A stretch of DNA of 64,000 bases from JAMHWF01 sp964371405 (GTDB taxonomy: Bacteria > Pseudomonadota > Gammaproteobacteria > Burkholderiales > Burkholderiaceae_C): contig CAYJLV010000015.1 of the NCBI GenBank assembly GCA_964371405.1, positions 1 through 64,000 on the forward strand, read 5' to 3'. Shown in pieces: positions 7,306 through 17,684 of this stretch. Each line of letters opens with the position of its first letter. The stretch's first letter is position 1. The position numbers and the translations under genes were made by a program. The notes under the pieces are model-generated. The model saw nothing but the letters and a program-made list of their open reading frames with translations. It ran no database searches and was not told the DNA's origin.

Positions 7306-7740
7306 TCAGCGGCTGTGCACGCCGCGCGCCGGCTTGGGCGTACGCGCGTCGGGCGCGCCGAGCGCGAGCACGATGCCGCACGCGGCGTGCGGCTCGGCGT
7401 CGCCGCAGGCCTGCTGCAGCAGCACCAGTTGCTTTTCGAGTTGGCGCAGCCCGCGGATGCGCTCGCGCACATGGCCCAGGTGCCCGGCCACGAGGGCGTC
7501 GACCGGCCGGCAGTCGCCGCCCGGCCGGTCGATGAAGCCGAGCAGCGTGCGCACCTCGTCCAGGCTCATGTCGAGCGCGCGGCAGTTGCGGATGAAGCGC
7601 AGCCGGTGCAGCGCCGCCGCGCCGTAGCGGCGGTAGTTGTTGTCGCGCCGCTCCGGCGGCGGCAGCAGCCCCGCCTTCTCCCAGTAGCGCACGGTCTCGA
7701 CGTCGAGCCCCGCCGCCTGCGCCAATTCGCCGATCCGCAT
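7306..7740 (-). CDS. cadR: Cd(II)/Pb(II)-responsive MerR-family regulator (CadR/PbrR type)
   Basis: 144 residues. MerR DNA-binding domain at 1-70 (M-R-I-G-E-L-A-Q-A-A-G-L-D-V-E-T-V-R-Y-W), dimerisation helix, and metal-site cysteines at positions 77, 112 and 121, the pattern of CadR/PbrR regulators of cadmium or lead. The last 20 residues carry Pro/Arg rather than the His-rich tail of some CadR proteins. Divergent from the CDF transporter at 7845, with a matching operator between them (7791-7811). Expected action: repress, then activate by DNA untwisting on metal binding. Confidence 0.87.
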   Translation of the reverse strand: MRIGELAQAAGLDVETVRYWEKAGLLPPPERRDNNYRRYGAAALHRLRFIRNCRALDMSLDEVRTLLGFIDRPGGDCRPVDALVAGHLGHVRERIRGLRQLEKQLVLLQQACGDAEPHAACGIVLALGAPDARTPKPARGVHSR

Positions 7741-7787
7741 CCGCAGCCGCCCTTCGTGATCTCGTAGTCCCTGCCCACTGTAGCGGC

Positions 7788-7818
7788 TTGACTCCGTAGC
7801 GGCTCCGGGGTTTCCAAT
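7788..7818 (+). promoter_or_regulatory. MerR-type promoter with CadR-like operator for the CDF gene
   Basis: A -35 element TTGACT (7788-7793) and a -10-like TCCAAT (7813-7818) are separated by 19 bp, the stretched spacing used by MerR-family activators. The spacer holds a 21-bp dyad (7791-7811) starting ACTCC-GTAG and ending GGCTCC-GGGGT, which matches the known CadR/PbrR box pattern AC(C/T)C(T/C)-TAG-GGCT-GGGT at nearly every conserved position. It lies 34-57 bp upstream of the CDF start and 50-80 bp from cadR. Confidence 0.75.
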
Positions 7819-7844
7819 GAGCCGATCGCATCCCGGAGCCTTCG

Positions 7845-8465
7845 ATGTCCGCCCACTGCTGCCCCCACGAAGCCGCCGACGGCGCGGCGCGCGACCCGCG
7901 CTACCGCCGCGTGCTGTGGATCGCCCTCGTCGTCAATGCCGCGATGTTCGCGGTCGAGGTCGCGGGCGGCCTGGCCTCCGGCTCGGTGTCGCTGCTCGCC
8001 GATGCCGTCGACTTCGCCGGCGATGCCGCCAACTACGGGCTGAGCCTGGCCGTGCTGAGCCTGTCGCTGGCATGGCGCGCACGCGCCGCGCTGGTCAAGG
8101 CAGCGTCGATGGGCCTGTTCGGATTCGCCGTGCTCGGCCGCGCCGGCTGGTCGGCGCTGCACGGCGTGTCGCCCGAGCCGCTGACGATGGGCGCGATCGG
8201 CGCCCTGGCGCTGGCGGCCAACGTCGGCGTCGCGATCGCGCTCTACGCCTGGCGTGACGGCGATGCCAACATGCGCTCGATCTGGCTGTGCACGCGCAAC
8301 GACGCCATCGGCAACGTCGCCGTGATGGCGGCGGCGCTCGGCGTCTTCGGCACCGGCACGGCGTGGCCCGACCTCGCCGTCGCCGCGCTGATGGCCTCGC
8401 TCGCGCTGGCGGCGTCGTTGTCGGTGCTGCGGCAGGCGCGCGGCGAGCTGGCGCACGCGCACTGA
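7845..8465 (+). CDS. Cation diffusion facilitator family transporter (short form)
   Basis: 206 residues with six predicted membrane spans (starting about 25, 48, 85, 115, 150, 175). The CDF metal-site pairs appear as D-A-V-D-F-A-G-D (TM2, about 53-60) and R-N-D-A-I-G-N (TM5, about 151-157), where classical members have H-x3-D or D-x3-D. It lacks the cytosolic C-terminal domain and ends H-A-H, so it is of the shortened class often paired with CadR-type regulators. Likely exports Cd, Zn or Pb across the inner membrane, as inferred from regulator and operator; metal unproven. N-terminal H-C-C-P-H may help capture metal. Confidence 0.83.
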   Translation: MSAHCCPHEAADGAARDPRYRRVLWIALVVNAAMFAVEVAGGLASGSVSLLADAVDFAGDAANYGLSLAVLSLSLAWRARAALVKAASMGLFGFAVLGRAGWSALHGVSPEPLTMGAIGALALAANVGVAIALYAWRDGDANMRSIWLCTRNDAIGNVAVMAAALGVFGTGTAWPDLAVAALMASLALAASLSVLRQARGELAHAH

Positions 8466-8552
8466 AGCGGCGCCGCACCCGGACGCCGCCGCGCTGTCTT
8501 CAGGGCGCTGCCAGCACCTGCTCGAAGCAGCCGCCCGACAGCGCGCCGCAGA

Positions 8553-10541
8553 TCAGAAGTGGATGCCGCGCATCATCTGCTGCAACGCGACGGCCTCGGC
8601 CGAGAGCTGCGGCTTGGCGCCCTTCTCGCCCTTGGAGGCCGACGAGTCGGGGAACATGCGGAAGCTTGAATTCATCGCGATCTGCGCCACGCGCGGCAGC
8701 AATGCGTGCAGGATCTCGCCGGCGATGCCCAGCCGCGTCGCGATGCGCACCGGCTTGTGGATGCAGGCCTGCGCGACGAGGTCGGCCGCCTCCTCGGGCG
8801 ACAGCGTCGGCACGTTGTTGTAGAGCGCGGTCGGCGCGATCATCGGCGTGCGCACGAGCGGCATGTTGATCGTCGTGAAGCCGACGCCGACATCGGCGAA
8901 CTCGCTGGCGGCGCAGCGCGTCCAGGCGTCGAGCGCCGCCTTGCTCGCCACATAGGCCGAGAAGCGCGGCGCGTTGGTCAGCACGCCGATCGAGCTGATG
9001 TTGACGACGTGGCCTTTCTTCTTCGCCGCCATGCCCGGCAGCAGCCCCGTCGTCAGGCGCAGCGCGCCGAAATAGTTGAGCTGCATCGTGCGCTCGTAGT
9101 CGTGGAAGCGGTCCCAGCTCGACTCGATGCCGCGTCGGATCGAGCGCCCGGCGTTGTTGATCAGGAAGTCGACGCCGCCGTGGTTCTCGATCACGAGCTT
9201 GACGAAGCGGTCGCAGTCGGCCATGTCGGCGACGTCGACCGCATAAGCGACGAAGCGGTGGCCGCGCGACTTGGCCTCGGCGCAGGCGGCGTCGAGCTTG
9301 TCCTGGTCGCGGCCGCAGATGATCGTCGTCGCGCCCGCCTCGGCGAACTTGTGCGCCGCGGCCAGCCCGATGCCCGACGAGCCGCCCGTGATCAGCACGA
9401 CCTTGCCGCCGACCGTGCCGCGCAGCGAGCGGTCGATGAACAGGTCGGGGTCGAGGTGGCGCTCCCAATAGTCCCACAGCCGCCACGCGTAGTCGTGCAG
9501 GTTGGGGCACGCAATGCCGCTGCCCTCGAGCGCCTTGTCCGTCTCGCGCCGGTCGAAGCGCGTCGGATAGTTGACGAAGTTCATGATGTCCTCGGGCAGG
9601 CCGAGGTCCTTCAGCACGGCGCGGCGCAGCCGGCGCACCGGCGCGATCGCCATCAGCGCCTTGGTCACGCTCTTGGGGACGAAGCTGAACAGCGCGGCGT
9701 TGACGAACAGGTTCATCTTCGGCGCGTGCGCGGCCCGGGTGAAGATGTCGAGCACGTCGCCGACGCGGTAGCCCACCGGGTCGACGAGATGGAAGCACCT
9801 GCGGTTGAGGTTCGTCTTCAGATGGCTGATGTGGTCGAGTGCCGCGACGACGAAGTCGACCGGTACGATGTTGACGCGCCCGCCCTCCAGCCCGACCGAC
9901 GGCATCCACGGCGGCAGGAACTGCCGCATGCGCTGGATCAGCTTGAAGAAGTAGTACGGCCCGTCGACCTTGTCCATCTCGCCGCTGCGCGAGTCGCCGA
10001 CCACCATCGCCGGCCGGTACACCGTCCACGGCACCTTGCACTCGTTGCGCACGATCTTCTCGCTCTCGTGCTTGGTCATGAAGTAGGGGTGATCGAGCCC
10101 CTCGGCCTCGTCGAACATGTCCTCGCGGAACACGCCTTCGTAGAGTCCCGCCGCGGCGATGCTGCTGACGTGGTGGAAGTGCTTGGCGTCGATCGCCTTG
10201 GCGAACTCGACCGTGTTGCGCGTGCCGTCGATATTGGCGCGGACCTGGCTCTCCTCGTCGGCCGACAGGTCGTAGACGGCGGCCAGGTGGTAGACGTGGT
10301 CGATGTGGCCCTTAAGTCGCTTGATGTCGTCGGCCGCGACGCCGAGCTTCCTGCCCGTCAGGTCGCCGAACACGGGCACGGCGCGCGCCTTGCCGACGCC
10401 CCACCAGGCGAGCAGGTCGCCGACCTTGCCCTCGGACTCGTGGCGCAGCAGGAAATAGACGACGGAGCCGCGGCGCGCGAGCAGCGCCTTGACCAGTCGC
10501 TTGCCGATGAACCCCGTCGCGCCGGTGACGAAATACTGCAT
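8553..10541 (-). CDS. Bifunctional fatty acyl-CoA reductase (fatty alcohol forming)
   Basis: 662 residues. Two Rossmann domains: an extended SDR/NAD-binding-4 domain at the N-terminus (T-G-A-T-G-F-I-G at 6-13; Y-F-M-T-K-H-E-S-E-K active region near 153-162) and a classical SDR domain from about 378 (I-T-G-G-S-S-G-I-G; N-N-A-G; Y-V-A-S-K). Length and motifs, including M-Q-L-N-Y-F-G and the C-terminal M-R-M/R-G-I-x-(F/W) end, match Marinobacter-type fatty acyl-CoA reductases that reduce acyl-CoA (or acyl-ACP) through aldehyde to alcohol for wax esters. GGGAGG precedes the ATG. No wax ester synthase is seen in the window. Confidence 0.88.
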   Translation of the reverse strand: MQYFVTGATGFIGKRLVKALLARRGSVVYFLLRHESEGKVGDLLAWWGVGKARAVPVFGDLTGRKLGVAADDIKRLKGHIDHVYHLAAVYDLSADEESQVRANIDGTRNTVEFAKAIDAKHFHHVSSIAAAGLYEGVFREDMFDEAEGLDHPYFMTKHESEKIVRNECKVPWTVYRPAMVVGDSRSGEMDKVDGPYYFFKLIQRMRQFLPPWMPSVGLEGGRVNIVPVDFVVAALDHISHLKTNLNRRCFHLVDPVGYRVGDVLDIFTRAAHAPKMNLFVNAALFSFVPKSVTKALMAIAPVRRLRRAVLKDLGLPEDIMNFVNYPTRFDRRETDKALEGSGIACPNLHDYAWRLWDYWERHLDPDLFIDRSLRGTVGGKVVLITGGSSGIGLAAAHKFAEAGATTIICGRDQDKLDAACAEAKSRGHRFVAYAVDVADMADCDRFVKLVIENHGGVDFLINNAGRSIRRGIESSWDRFHDYERTMQLNYFGALRLTTGLLPGMAAKKKGHVVNISSIGVLTNAPRFSAYVASKAALDAWTRCAASEFADVGVGFTTINMPLVRTPMIAPTALYNNVPTLSPEEAADLVAQACIHKPVRIATRLGIAGEILHALLPRVAQIAMNSSFRMFPDSSASKGEKGAKPQLSAEAVALQQMMRGIHF

Positions 10542-10623
10542 GCGGGCCTCCCTGGTGGCGATGAACTCGAGTCGTCGATGGCCGACGATTCTTGACCAAT
10601 CCGCCCGCTCGGCGGGCGCGCGC

Positions 10624-12843
<2,220 letters not shown>

Positions 12844-12943
12844 CGATAGAGCGCCCTCACTAGCCGGCGGGGCCCATTGCGCCGACGCGGCGCCTATAGT
12901 CGCAGCGACGTTCGGTTTCCATCAGCAGACAGCAGGAGCACGC

Positions 12944-13444
12944 ATGGTCAAGAAGCTCAAGTCCCTCAGCGAGAAGCAGCAGGCATCGGGGGCGCGCCTG
13001 TTCGACAGCGAACTCGCCGGCACGGTGCGCGACTCGGCGCAGCAGATCTGGCTGGCCGGGCTCGGCGCATTCAGCAAGGCGCAGGCCGAAGGAGGCAAGG
13101 TGTTCGACGCGCTGGTCAAGGAAGGCGTCAGCCTTCAGCGCAAGACGCAGTCGGCCGCCGAGGAGCGCATCAGCGACGTGACGACGAAGATGTCGACGAT
13201 GGCCGGCGACGTGTCGGCCAAGGCCGGCCAGCAATGGGACAAGCTCGAATCGATCTTCGAGGAGCGCACCGCACGCGCAATGAACAAGCTCGGAGTGCCG
13301 ACGCACAAGGATCTCGATGCGCTGGCCGCACGCGTCGACGCGCTCACCGCAGCGCTCAAGGGCCGCGTGAAAGCGGCGGCCAAGCCCGCGGCGAAAGCGC
13401 CGCGCAAGGCGCCGGCCAAGCGCGCCGCGCGCAAGGCGGGCTGA
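12944..13444 (+). CDS. Phasin family protein (PhaF/PhaI-type, poly(hydroxyalkanoate) granule-associated)
   Basis: 166 residues. Amphipathic phasin domain at about 15-115 (Q-Q-I-W-L-A-G-L-G-A-F-S-K-A-Q-A-E-G-G-K-V-F is the family signature) followed by a helix-prone heptad region (about 115-140) and a lysine/alanine/proline tail (A-A-K-P-A-A-K-A-P-R-K-A-P) like the histone-like tails that let PhaF bind DNA and granules. AGCAGGAG lies before the ATG. Implies PHA storage in this organism; no pha synthase gene is in the window. Codon use is like the neighbours. Confidence 0.92.
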   Translation: MVKKLKSLSEKQQASGARLFDSELAGTVRDSAQQIWLAGLGAFSKAQAEGGKVFDALVKEGVSLQRKTQSAAEERISDVTTKMSTMAGDVSAKAGQQWDKLESIFEERTARAMNKLGVPTHKDLDALAARVDALTAALKGRVKAAAKPAAKAPRKAPAKRAARKAG

Positions 13445-13470
13445 GCGGCGGGCGGCGCTGCGCGGTCGTC

Positions 13471-13953
13471 CTACGGCGTGAACACGCCCGGGAACACCCA
13501 CAGCAGCGCCGCCGTCATCGTGGCGTAGCGCGCGAACTTGCCGATCGCCATGTAGAGCACGCAGGGCCAGAAAGCCATGCGCAGCCAGCCGGCGACGGCG
13601 CATAGCGGGTCGCCCACGATCGGCAGCCAGGCGAGCAGGCAGGCGCGCGGCCCGAAACGCTCGAGCCAAGCCAGCGCGCGCGACTCGACGCGCCGGTGCG
13701 TCACGCGTTCGTAGGCACGCTCGGCGCCGCAGCCCATCCAGTACGAGATCGCGCCGCCCGCCGTGTTGCCCGCGGTGGCGACGAGCACGGCAGGCCAGAA
13801 CATCGCCGGGTTGAGCTTGACCAAGCCGAACACGGCGGGCTCGGAGCCGACCGGCAGCAGCGTCGCCGACACCAGCGCGACGACGAACACGGTGCTCAGT
13901 CCGTAGCGCGGCAGCGCGAGCGCGACGAGCAACGCGGCGAACCCAGCCTCCAT
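13471..13953 (-). CDS. YqaA/DedA-like small membrane protein
   Basis: 160 residues, about four hydrophobic segments. The S-E-P/F-G-L-V ... G-N-T-A-G-G-A-I-S-Y-W-M-G pattern (about 38-75) and W-L-P-I-V-G-D-P-L-C (about 108-117) are those of the YqaA (SNARE-associated/DedA-like) family, proposed lipid or ion transporters of the inner membrane. Function unproven. The ATG at 13953 follows a 108-bp divergent spacer shared with dusB. Confidence 0.85.
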   Translation of the reverse strand: MEAGFAALLVALALPRYGLSTVFVVALVSATLLPVGSEPAVFGLVKLNPAMFWPAVLVATAGNTAGGAISYWMGCGAERAYERVTHRRVESRALAWLERFGPRACLLAWLPIVGDPLCAVAGWLRMAFWPCVLYMAIGKFARYATMTAALLWVFPGVFTP

Positions 13954-14061
13954 GGCGGCGATTATCGGAGCGCCTGCGCTGCAGCGAACGCGCCCGCACG
14001 GATCGCTATACTCCTGCCTCCTTTTCGGGCAGTCCACTTCGCTCTCGCGTTCGCCACGACC

Positions 14062-15177
14062 ATGCGCCTCGGCCCCCACGAACTGACGAACACCCTGTTC
14101 GTCGCCCCGATGGCGGGCGTGACCGACCGGCCGTTTCGCAAGCTCTGCAGGCGCCTCGGCGCAGGCTATGCCGTCAGCGAGATGGTCACGTCGCGGCGCG
14201 ACCTGTGGGCGAGCCTGAAGACTTCGCGCCGCGCGAACCACGAAGGCGAGGCCGCACCGATCGCGGTGCAGATCGCCGGCACCGACGCCGCGATGATGGC
14301 CGACGCCGCGCGCTACAACATCGACCGCGGCGCCCAGATCATCGACATCAACATGGGCTGCCCGGCCAAGAAGGTGTGCAGCAAATGGGCGGGTGCTGCG
14401 CTGATGCAGGACGAGCCGCTCGCGCTGGCGATCGTCGAGGCCGTCGTCGCCGCCTGCGCGCCGCAGGGCGTGCCGGTCACGCTGAAGATGCGCGCCGGCT
14501 GGTGTGCCGCCGAGCGCAACGCCGTGCGCATCGCGCGCGCCGCCGAGTCCGCCGGCGTCGCGATGGTCGCCGTGCATGGACGCACGCGCGAGCAGGGCTA
14601 CGCCGGCAGCGCCGAATACGAAACGATCGCCGCGGTGAAGGCGGCGCTGGTGATCCCCGTCGTCGCCAACGGCGATATCGACACGCCCGCAAAGGCGCGC
14701 GACGTGCTCGCCGCCACCGGCGCCGACGCGCTGATGATCGGCCGCGCCGCGCAGGGCCGGCCGTGGATCTTCGGCGACATCGCGCACTTCCTCGCCACCG
14801 GCCGGCACCGTGCGCCGCCCGCGGTGCGCGACGTGCGCGCCTGGATGCTCGAACACCTGCTCGACCACTACGCGCTGTACGGCGAGGCCGCGGGCGTGCG
14901 CAGCGCGCGCAAGCACATCGGCTGGGCGGTGCACGCGCTGCCCGGCGGTGGGGCGTTTCGCGCACGCATGAATGCGATCGACGACGCCGGTGCGCAGTGG
15001 CGCGCCGTCGGCGACTGGTTCGATGCGCTTGCCGAGCGCCACGATCGGCTGCCGACCGCAGCCGCCAACGACGACCCGATGTCGGCCCCCAGGGCCGGGC
15101 TGCGCCCGCCCCGCCCCCCGCGGGGGTCAAGGAAACTTGGGGCGGCCCGGCGTTTCCTTGCGAGTCTCCAGGCATGA
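14062..15177 (+). CDS. dusB: tRNA-dihydrouridine synthase B, with repeat-encoded C-terminal tail
   Basis: 371 residues. FMN enzyme that reduces uridine in the tRNA D-loop. Motifs: A-P-M-A-G-V-T-D-R-P-F-R (about 16-27), D-I-N-M-G-C-P-A-K-K-V-C (catalytic Cys near 107), H-G-R-T-R-E-Q-G-Y, and G-R-A-A-Q-G-R-P-W. The normal domain ends near residue 340; the last ~30 residues (Arg/Pro-rich) are read from an interspersed repeat (15083-15153). The stop overlaps the fis ATG by four bases (ATGA), the conserved dusB-fis operon, in which fis expression is coupled to dusB. Confidence 0.95.
   Translation: MRLGPHELTNTLFVAPMAGVTDRPFRKLCRRLGAGYAVSEMVTSRRDLWASLKTSRRANHEGEAAPIAVQIAGTDAAMMADAARYNIDRGAQIIDINMGCPAKKVCSKWAGAALMQDEPLALAIVEAVVAACAPQGVPVTLKMRAGWCAAERNAVRIARAAESAGVAMVAVHGRTREQGYAGSAEYETIAAVKAALVIPVVANGDIDTPAKARDVLAATGADALMIGRAAQGRPWIFGDIAHFLATGRHRAPPAVRDVRAWMLEHLLDHYALYGEAAGVRSARKHIGWAVHALPGGGAFRARMNAIDDAGAQWRAVGDWFDALAERHDRLPTAAANDDPMSAPRAGLRPPRPPRGSRKLGAARRFLASLQA
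15083..15153. repeat. GC-rich interspersed repeat inside the 3' end of dusB
   Basis: The segment from GGCCCCCAGGGCCGGGC to CTTGGGGCGGCCCGGCG shows the typical composition of Burkholderiales intergenic repeats and contains short inverted arms (GCCCCC/GGGGTC type). Its 17-nt end (15136-15152) recurs exactly, inverted, at 6375-6391. Here it is translated as the DusB tail. Confidence 0.6.
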
Positions 15178-15410
15178 AGAAAGTGCACGTCGAGCAGTGC
15201 ATCCGCGACAGCCTCGACAGCTATTTCAAGGACTTGCGCGGTGTCGAGCCGCACGCGATGTACGAGATGATGATGAACGTCGTCGAGCGCCCGCTGCTCG
15301 ACATCGTCATGCGTCACGCCGAAGGCAACCAGTCGAAGGCCGCCGAGTGGCTCGGCATCAACCGCAACACGCTGCGACGCAAGCTCGTCGAGCACAAGCT
15401 GATCAAGTGA
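15174..15410 (+). CDS. fis: Fis family nucleoid protein / transcriptional regulator
   Basis: 78 residues. Small homodimeric DNA-bending protein acting on rRNA promoters and recombination. The C-terminal helix-turn-helix is clear: N-Q-S-K-A-A-E-W-L-G-I-N-R-N-T-L-R-R-K (about 53-71), and the central L-Y/M-Y-E-M-M-M-N-V-V-E-R-P-L-L helix matches Fis. Shorter than E. coli Fis (98 residues) because the N-terminal beta-hairpin is reduced, as in other betaproteobacteria. ATGA overlap with dusB. Confidence 0.94.
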   Translation: MKKVHVEQCIRDSLDSYFKDLRGVEPHAMYEMMMNVVERPLLDIVMRHAEGNQSKAAEWLGINRNTLRRKLVEHKLIK

Positions 15411-15420
15411 GGGCGCTGCC

Positions 15421-17013
15421 ATGTCGTCGAAGTTGACCGCCCTGCTCTCCGTCTCCGACAAGACGGGGGTCGTCGAGCTGGCGCAGGCGCTCGCCGCGCT
15501 CGGCGTGCGCCTGGTGTCGACCGGCGGCACCGCCAAGCTGCTGGCCGACAACGGACTCGCCGTCACCGAGGTCGCCGAGCTGACCGGATTCCCCGAGATG
15601 CTCGACGGCCGCGTCAAGACGCTGCACCCCGTCGTGCACGGCGGCCTGCTGGCGCGGCGCGCGCTGCCCGAGCACCGCGCTGCGCTCGAGCAGCACGGCA
15701 TCGGCACGATCGACCTGCTCGTCGTCAACCTCTATCCGTTCGAGGCCACCGTCGCCAAGCCCGGCTGCACGCTGGAGGACGCGATCGAGAACATCGATAT
15801 CGGCGGCCCGGCGATGGTGCGCTCGGCGGCCAAGAACTGGCAGGACGTCGCCGTGCTGACCGACGCGTCGCAATACGCTGCAGTGCTCGCCGAGCTGCGC
15901 CAGGGCGGCAAGGTCGGCGACGCGACGCGCTTCGCGCTCGCCGTCGCCGCGTTCAACCGCATCAGCAACTACGACGCCGCGATCAGCGACTACCTGTCGT
16001 CGCTGCAGCCCGACGGCCAGCGCAGCGAGTTCCCGGCGCAGAGCAACGGCCGCTTCGTCAAGCTGCAGGACCTGCGCTACGGCGAGAACCCGCACCAGGC
16101 CGCCGCGTTCTACCGCGACCTGCACCCCGCGCCCGGCTCGCTGGTCGCGGCTCGCCAGTTGCAGGGCAAGGAGCTCTCGTACAACAACATCGCCGACGCC
16201 GATGCGGCCTGGGAGTGCGTCAAGTCGTTCGACACGCCGGCCTGCGTCATCGTCAAGCACGCCAACCCCTGCGGCGTCGCGCTCGGCGCGAACGCGGCCG
16301 AAGCCTACGACAAGGCATTCAAGACCGATCCGACCTCGGCCTTCGGCGGCATCATCGCGTTCAACGTCCCCGTCGACGGGGCCGCGGCGCAGTCGGTGGC
16401 CAAGCTGTTCGTCGAGGTGCTGATCGCGCCGGCCTACAGCGACGAGGCGCGCGCCATCTTTGCCGCCAAGGCCAACCTGCGCGTGCTCGAGATCGCGCTC
16501 GACGGCGTGCAACGCGGCGGCCCGACGGCGTGGCAGCAGGGCCGCAATGCGCACGACGTGAAGCGCGTCGGCTCGGGCCTGCTGATCCAGAGCGCCGACA
16601 ACCGCGAAGTCGCCAAGGGCGAGTTGAAGGTCGTGACGAAGAAGGCGCCGACGCCGCAGCAGCTCGACGACCTGCTGTTCGCGTGGAAGGTGGCGAAGTA
16701 CGTCAAGAGCAACGCCATCGTGTTCTGCGGCGGCGGCATGACGCTGGGCGTCGGCGCGGGGCAGATGAGCCGCATCGACTCGGCGCGCATCGCGTCGATC
16801 AAGGCGCAGAACGCGGGGCTGACGCTGGCCGGCTCGGCGGTGGCGAGCGACGCCTTCTTCCCGTTTCGCGACGGGCTCGACGTCGTCGTCGACAACGGAG
16901 CGGCCTGCGTGATCCAGCCCGGCGGCAGCGTGCGCGACGACGAAGTCGTCGCCGCTGCCGACGAGCGCGGCATCGCGATGGTGTTCACCGGCGTGCGCCA
17001 CTTCCGCCACTGA
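15421..17013 (+). CDS. purH: Bifunctional AICAR transformylase / IMP cyclohydrolase
   Basis: 530 residues, the usual length. Final two steps of de novo IMP synthesis. The N-terminal MGS-like IMP cyclohydrolase domain (about 1-195) has S-T-G-G-T-A-K-L-L, D-G-R-V-K-T-L-H-P and G-G-P-A-M-V-R-S-A-A-K-N; the transformylase domain has R-Y-G-E-N-P-H-Q, the catalytic K-H-A-N-P-C-G-V region, and T-D-P-T-S-A-F-G-G-I-I-A. It begins 10 bp after fis on the same strand, so dusB-fis-purH may be one transcript, an order known in Burkholderiales. Confidence 0.98.
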   Translation: MSSKLTALLSVSDKTGVVELAQALAALGVRLVSTGGTAKLLADNGLAVTEVAELTGFPEMLDGRVKTLHPVVHGGLLARRALPEHRAALEQHGIGTIDLLVVNLYPFEATVAKPGCTLEDAIENIDIGGPAMVRSAAKNWQDVAVLTDASQYAAVLAELRQGGKVGDATRFALAVAAFNRISNYDAAISDYLSSLQPDGQRSEFPAQSNGRFVKLQDLRYGENPHQAAAFYRDLHPAPGSLVAARQLQGKELSYNNIADADAAWECVKSFDTPACVIVKHANPCGVALGANAAEAYDKAFKTDPTSAFGGIIAFNVPVDGAAAQSVAKLFVEVLIAPAYSDEARAIFAAKANLRVLEIALDGVQRGGPTAWQQGRNAHDVKRVGSGLLIQSADNREVAKGELKVVTKKAPTPQQLDDLLFAWKVAKYVKSNAIVFCGGGMTLGVGAGQMSRIDSARIASIKAQNAGLTLAGSAVASDAFFPFRDGLDVVVDNGAACVIQPGGSVRDDEVVAAADERGIAMVFTGVRHFRH

Positions 17014-17061
17014 CGTAACCCCGGGGCTGGGACCGCACAGCGGCCCGCTACGATCGCCGCC

Positions 17062-17679
17062 ATGACCCTGCCCCAGGCCGCCGGCCTGCTGCTCGCCTTC
17101 ATCGCACGGCTGATCACCGGCGCGCAGGGCCACTGGCAGGGCAGCCCGCCGAAGGCCGAGCAGCGCATCTATTTCGCCAACCACCAGAGCCACTTCGACT
17201 GGGTGCTGATCTGGGCCGCGCTGCCGCGCGACCTGCGCGCCGCCACGCGGCCGATCGCCGCGCGCGACTACTGGACGGCGACGCGCTTCAAGCGCTGGCT
17301 GACGAGCGAGGTGTTCAACGCCGTCTACGTCAGCCGCCAGCGCGCGCAGGACGAAGACCCGCTCGAACCGCTGACCGAGGCGCTGCGCCACGGCGACTCG
17401 CTCGTCATCTTTCCCGAGGGCACGCGCAGCAGCAAGGGCGTGCCGCAGCCGTTCAAGGCCGGGCTCTTTCACCTGGCCGAGCAGTTCCCCGAGGTGACGC
17501 TGATCCCGACCTGGATCGACAACGTGCAGCGCGTGATGCCCAAGGGCGAGGTCGTTCCGGTGCCGATCCTGTGCTCCGTCACGTTCGGCGCGCCGGTCAC
17601 GCTGCAGCCGGGCGAGGACAAGCAGGTTTTCCTGGAGCGCGCGCGTTCGGCGGTGCTGGCGCTGCACGGGGGGCCCTGA
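17062..17679 (+). CDS. PlsC-type 1-acylglycerol-3-phosphate acyltransferase family protein
   Basis: 205 residues. Acyltransferase motif I N-H-Q-S-H-F-D-W (H-x4-D, about 40-47), motif II region V-F-N-A-V-Y-V-S-R, motif III F-P-E-G-T-R-S-S (about 116-123) and motif IV L-I-P-T-W-I-D. One N-terminal membrane segment (about 3-20). Likely transfers acyl groups to lysophospholipid-type acceptors at the inner membrane; the acceptor is not certain. It is followed six bases later by a CdsA-like gene, which suggests a paired lipid module. Confidence 0.87.
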   Translation: MTLPQAAGLLLAFIARLITGAQGHWQGSPPKAEQRIYFANHQSHFDWVLIWAALPRDLRAATRPIAARDYWTATRFKRWLTSEVFNAVYVSRQRAQDEDPLEPLTEALRHGDSLVIFPEGTRSSKGVPQPFKAGLFHLAEQFPEVTLIPTWIDNVQRVMPKGEVVPVPILCSVTFGAPVTLQPGEDKQVFLERARSAVLALHGGP

Positions 17680-17684
17680 CCGCC

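Noticed and set aside
8706..10595. A 629-residue open frame on the plus strand opposite the fatty acyl-CoA reductase
   Set aside because: Composition is Arg/Ala/Val/Asp/His-rich without domains; it is the typical antisense shadow in GC-rich DNA.
15403..17667. A 754-residue minus-strand frame opposite purH and the acyltransferase
   Set aside because: It spans two well-supported genes on the other strand and lacks domain signatures.
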